Shown here piece after piece: positions 48,253 to 51,389 of a stretch of DNA of 51,389 bases. Under the pieces are notes generated by a model. The model was not told where the DNA came from, did no database searches, and saw only the letters and a program-made list of their open reading frames with translations. The stretch covers positions 1-51,389 of the forward strand of contig JAFQBM010000032.1 of NCBI GenBank assembly GCA_017399685.1. The letters run 5' to 3'. The translations under genes were made by a program, and so were the position numbers. Source of the stretch: Lachnospiraceae bacterium. Its GTDB lineage: Bacteria > Bacillota > Clostridia > Lachnospirales > Lachnospiraceae. Numbering within the stretch: position 1 is the first letter of the stretch; each line of letters opens with the position of its first letter.

Positions 48253-50016
48253 ATGACGAATACGAAAACTACAACCAGTACAAAAAATGCGAAAACCACA
48301 GATAGAATCATAAATACAGCAAATCTAACCAATACAGTAGGGATTGGAATTCAGGATTTCCTGAAATTGCGGGAGAACCATAATTTTTATATTGATAAAA
48401 CCTCATTCATTAAAGAATGGTGGGAAAGTGGGGATGATGTAACACTAATTACCCGCCCACGTCGTTTTGGAAAAACTTTAAATATGTCCATGGTAGAGGA
48501 ATTTTTCTCTGTGGATTACGCAGGAAGAGGAGACTTATTCGAAGGACTTTCTATTTGGGAAGAGGAGAAGTACCGGAACATTCAGGGAACTTATCCGGTG
48601 ATTAGCCTTTCTTTTGCAAGGATAAAAGAAACGGATTTCGAATCTACCAAAAGACGAATCATTGAATTGCTAATGACACTGTATGAAAAACATTCTTTTT
48701 TAACAGAAAGTGATATATTATCCAAAAATGAAAAGGAATATGTAAGCCGTATGGCAAGGGAAATGGATGCTTTTGAGGCTGGCTCTGCACTGCACCGTTT
48801 GTCGGATGTTTTATCCCGTCATTATGGAAAAAAGGTCATTATTTTGCTGGATGAGTATGACACCCCGATGCAGGAAGCCTATGTTCATGGTTACTGGGAT
48901 GAGATGGTAGCTTTTACCAGAAGTCTTTTTAACTCCACCTTTAAGACCAATCCGTATATGAGCCGGGCAATCATGACCGGAATCACCAGAGTATCGAAAG
49001 AGTCGGTTTTTTCAGACTTGAATAATCTAAAAGTAGTAACCACCACGTCAAATGAATATGCCACATCCTTTGGTTTTACCGAGGAAGAAGTATTTGCGGC
49101 ACTGGATGCTGTTGGAATGGATGAAGAAAAAGAAACAGTGAAAGAATGGTATGATGGATTTGTGTTTGGGGAACAGGAAGATATCTATAATCCCTGGTCG
49201 ATTCTTAATTTTCTGGATACTGGTAAATACGAAACCTACTGGGCGAATACCAGTTCTAACAGTCTCGTTGGAAAATTAATTCGTGAAGGCAGTGAAGAAA
49301 TCAAGCAGTCTATGGAACAACTGATAAAAGGGGAGCATTTATTTTACCCTATCGATGAACAGATTGTTTATAACCAGTTAGAGTATAACGAAGAGGCTAT
49401 CTGGAGTCTTTTGGTAGCCAGTGGTTATTTAAAGATTTTGGGTTATGAAGATATGGCAAAAGTAGAAAGATGGCCGAATTATGAATTAGCCATTACCAAT
49501 AAAGAAGTCCGGCTTATGTTTCAGGGGATGATTAGTGGTTGGTTTGCACCTGCAAAACGGTTCTACAATGGTTTTATAAAATCCATGTTTGCCAATGACG
49601 TAAAAACCATGAATAAATACATGACCAACATCACTTTGCAGACCTTCAGTTATTTTGATACCGGAAAAGGTGTCATTGGAGACGAACCGGAACGGTTTTA
49701 CCACGGCTTTGTATTGGGCTTGTTGGTAGATTTGAGAGAGGATTATGTGCTGACTTCTAACCGGGAAAGTGGTTATGGAAGATATGATGTTATGTTAGAA
49801 CCTTTGGACAGGAAGAAAGATGCCTTTATTCTGGAATTCAAAGTTCGTGATTCGCAAGAAGAGAAAAGCATGGAAGAAACCGTTCAAAAAGCTCTTGCAC
49901 AGATAGAAGAAAAAAGGTACGAAGCTGACCTTATGGCAAGGGGAATTCCAAAAGAAAAGATACGAAAATACGGATTTGCCTTTGAAGGGAAGAAGGTACT
50001 AATCGGTCATACTTAA
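48253..50016 (+). CDS. AAA-ATPase-like/PD-(D/E)XK protein, tandem copy A
   Basis: A 587-residue protein. Residues 1–35 are a Thr/Asn/Lys-rich tail. The AAA-ATPase_like domain has NFYIDKTSFIKEWWESGDDV, Walker A-like TRPRRFGKTLN, and Walker B VIILLDEYDTP. The C-terminal PD-(D/E)XK domain has GYGRYDVMLEPLDRKKDAF then ILEFKVRD, with Asp, Glu and Lys in place. GAAAGGATGTGA lies before the ATG. Same family as 34363 but in a different subgroup (WWES type). The copy following at 50298 is nearly identical except for the tail and one internal block. Function unknown. Confidence 0.88.
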   Translation: MTNTKTTTSTKNAKTTDRIINTANLTNTVGIGIQDFLKLRENHNFYIDKTSFIKEWWESGDDVTLITRPRRFGKTLNMSMVEEFFSVDYAGRGDLFEGLSIWEEEKYRNIQGTYPVISLSFARIKETDFESTKRRIIELLMTLYEKHSFLTESDILSKNEKEYVSRMAREMDAFEAGSALHRLSDVLSRHYGKKVIILLDEYDTPMQEAYVHGYWDEMVAFTRSLFNSTFKTNPYMSRAIMTGITRVSKESVFSDLNNLKVVTTTSNEYATSFGFTEEEVFAALDAVGMDEEKETVKEWYDGFVFGEQEDIYNPWSILNFLDTGKYETYWANTSSNSLVGKLIREGSEEIKQSMEQLIKGEHLFYPIDEQIVYNQLEYNEEAIWSLLVASGYLKILGYEDMAKVERWPNYELAITNKEVRLMFQGMISGWFAPAKRFYNGFIKSMFANDVKTMNKYMTNITLQTFSYFDTGKGVIGDEPERFYHGFVLGLLVDLREDYVLTSNRESGYGRYDVMLEPLDRKKDAFILEFKVRDSQEEKSMEETVQKALAQIEEKRYEADLMARGIPKEKIRKYGFAFEGKKVLIGHT

Positions 50017-50118
50017 ATACCAATGGTTCCATGGCGGCAGATACTTATATTGGGAAATGGTATGTAGATAAAAACGGATACGATATACCGTCTCGTACAA
50101 AATAGTAAAAAATTGTGA

Positions 50119-50168
50119 ACCGTTCTTTACGACGTTAGAAATCTAACGGTTGGGAGAACGGTTTTTTT
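50119..50168 (+). terminator. Terminator between tandem AAA copies
   Basis: ACCGTTCT pairs with AGAACGGT, with an inner GTTAGA/TCTAAC stem, then seven T. It shares its inner core with the terminator at 48015, suggesting the whole unit was duplicated. Confidence 0.85.
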
Positions 50169-50225
50169 GTGGGATTTTTTGTTGTAATAGGGCGTTTTTT
50201 GGACTAACTGTCCCATAGTGAATCG

Positions 50226-50254
50226 TTGCATTTTAAAAGAAAATCCGTTATACT
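50226..50254 (+). promoter_or_regulatory. Promoter of the second tandem AAA gene
   Basis: TTGCAT (50226), 17-bp spacer, TATACT (50249–50254), duplicating the promoter at 48181. Confidence 0.75.
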
Positions 50255-50297
50255 AACCATAAGTAACAAGAAGGATTTTGAAAGGATGTGAATAGGT

Positions 50298-51389
50298 ATG
50301 ACGAATACGAAAAACATAACGGATGAGAAAACTACAACGGATACGGAAAGTACAGCGTATATGGAAAATACAATGAATACGAAAAGTACAGTAAATACGG
50401 AAAGTACAGTAAATACGGAAAATACAATGAATACAGACAATACAACCAGTATAAAAAATGCGAAAACCACAGATAGAATCATAAATACAGCCAATCTAAC
50501 TAATACAGTAGGGATTGGAATCCAAAATTTTATGGAATTACGTGAAAATCATAATTTTTATATTGATAAAACTTCCTTTATCAAGGAATGGTGGGAAAGT
50601 AACGACAGTGTAACTTTAATTACCCGCCCACGTCGTTTTGGAAAAACCCTGAATATGTCCATGGTAGAAGAATTTTTCTCTGTGGATTACGCAGGAAGAG
50701 GGGATTTATTTGAAGGACTTTCTATCTGGGAAGAAGAGAAGTACCGGAACCTTCAGGGAACTCATCCGGTGATTAGCCTTTCTTTTGCAAGGATAAAAGA
50801 AACAGATTATGAAACCACAAAAGAAAAAATATGCCAGATATTAACGAACTTATATATCAAATATTCTTTTGTACGAGACAGTGATGCATTAACGGATGCG
50901 GACAGATTATTTTTCGACCGTATCTTGGCTCTGAAAATGAAGGATAGTGATGCTACATCCGCTCTTTATCAGTTATCGGATTACCTGCACAGATATTACG
51001 GCAAAAAGCCAATCATTCTCCTTGACGAATACGACACCCCGATGCAGGAAGCCTATGTGAATGGCTTCTGGGATGAGATGGTAGCTTTTACCAGAAGTCT
51101 TTTTAATTCCACCTTTAAGACCAATCCGTATATGAGTCGGGCAATTATGACCGGAATCACCAGAGTATCGAAAGAGTCGGTGTTCTCAGATTTAAACAAC
51201 CTTGAAGTAGTAACTACTACATCAAATAAATATGCCACATCCTTTGGATTCACGGAAGAAGAAGTATTTGCAGCACTGGATGCAGTGGGAATGGGTGAAG
51301 AAAAGGAAAAAGTGAAAGAATGGTATGATGGTTTTGTGTTTGGAGAATACAGGGATATTTATAATCCATGGTCGATTCTTAATTTTTTA
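50298..51389 (+). CDS. AAA-ATPase-like/PD-(D/E)XK protein, tandem copy B (3' partial)
   Basis: The frame is open from ATG 50298 to the end of the window (364 codons) and continues beyond. The N-terminal tail is longer than in copy A, about 60 residues, built of short repeats (NTKSTVNTESTVNTENTM type), which at DNA level are ~18-bp units. Then the same ATPase follows: NFYIDKTSFIKEWWES, TRPRRFGKTLN, IILLDEYDTP. Residues between about 150 and 200 (KEKICQILTNLYIKYSF to SALYQLSDYL) differ strongly from copy A, whereas the flanks are almost identical. The nuclease end lies outside the window. Confidence 0.85.
   Translation, partial: MTNTKNITDEKTTTDTESTAYMENTMNTKSTVNTESTVNTENTMNTDNTTSIKNAKTTDRIINTANLTNTVGIGIQNFMELRENHNFYIDKTSFIKEWWESNDSVTLITRPRRFGKTLNMSMVEEFFSVDYAGRGDLFEGLSIWEEEKYRNLQGTHPVISLSFARIKETDYETTKEKICQILTNLYIKYSFVRDSDALTDADRLFFDRILALKMKDSDATSALYQLSDYLHRYYGKKPIILLDEYDTPMQEAYVNGFWDEMVAFTRSLFNSTFKTNPYMSRAIMTGITRVSKESVFSDLNNLEVVTTTSNKYATSFGFTEEEVFAALDAVGMGEEKEKVKEWYDGFVFGEYRDIYNPWSILNFL

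Noticed and set aside
50204-50494. Minus-strand frame rich in Val and Phe, looking like a membrane protein
   Set aside because: It is the reverse image of the Thr/Asn/Glu tandem repeats of the AAA copy B tail.
1-51389. tRNA, rRNA or CRISPR arrays
   Set aside because: No cloverleaf-like runs with CCA-type ends, no rRNA-like conserved stretches and no regularly spaced repeats were seen on either strand by eye.

Overview
The window looks like a chromosomal segment of a low-GC Gram-positive anaerobe of the Lachnospiraceae (Clostridia). The reasons are strong AGGAGG-type ribosome binding sites, the dnaX–ybaB–recR order, a short (type 2) ArgC, a FapA/DUF342 protein, a DUF6128-like protein, PadR–DUF2812 and several AAA-ATPase-like/PD-(D/E)XK proteins. 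This placement is inferred from gene content only; no database was consulted.

Layout. (1) 1–2.1 kb is the worn end of an Rhs/polymorphic-toxin locus: the C-terminal tip of a toxin entering from the left, a probable immunity protein, then an orphan Rhs-repeat fragment with a second toxin tip and a cut-off immunity gene. (2) 2.8–19.6 kb is a core block, all on the + strand: AI-2E/YtvI-type membrane protein, a flavodoxin-like/SCP2 fusion, dnaX, ybaB, recR, a 6-phosphofructokinase, a class I methyltransferase, a large membrane-anchored protein with a degenerate C39-like end, a FapA-family protein, pyrB–pyrI, a lipoprotein and metG, closed by a strong terminator. (3) 19.66–35.95 kb is an AT-rich accessory island. 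It holds a two-peptide lanthipeptide cluster (alpha precursor, LanM1, beta precursor, LanM2, C39-peptidase ABC exporter), a PadR–DUF2812 pair under a striking operator array, a small glycine-zipper membrane protein, a tyrosine recombinase, an ABC ATPase fused in frame to a subtilase remnant, an Xre regulator and an AAA/PD-(D/E)XK protein. (4) 36–42 kb returns to core-like genes: a lipoprotein (minus strand), tatD, ksgA/rsmA, an Agr-type LytTR regulator with GHKL kinase, and a DUF6128-like protein behind a structured leader. (5) 42–47.9 kb holds metNIQ, an SPFH protein with an Arc-type RHH partner, and argC. Three near-identical ~105-nt small-RNA loci lie between these units. (6) 48.2 kb to the end holds two tandem, mosaic copies of an AAA/PD-(D/E)XK gene with the same promoter and a related terminator; the last one runs off the window.

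How the genes work together. The lanthipeptide block should make a lacticin 3147/haloduracin-like two-component lantibiotic. Each precursor has its own dehydratase/cyclase, and one LanT cuts the leaders and exports both peptides. No complete LanFEG immunity set and no intact LanP is visible; the nearest candidates are a lone ABC ATPase and a truncated subtilase about 4 kb downstream. The triplicated small RNA has a C-rich unpaired segment and an upstream element at an identical 51-nt distance in all three copies. This makes it a good candidate for an undescribed or little-described regulatory RNA family.
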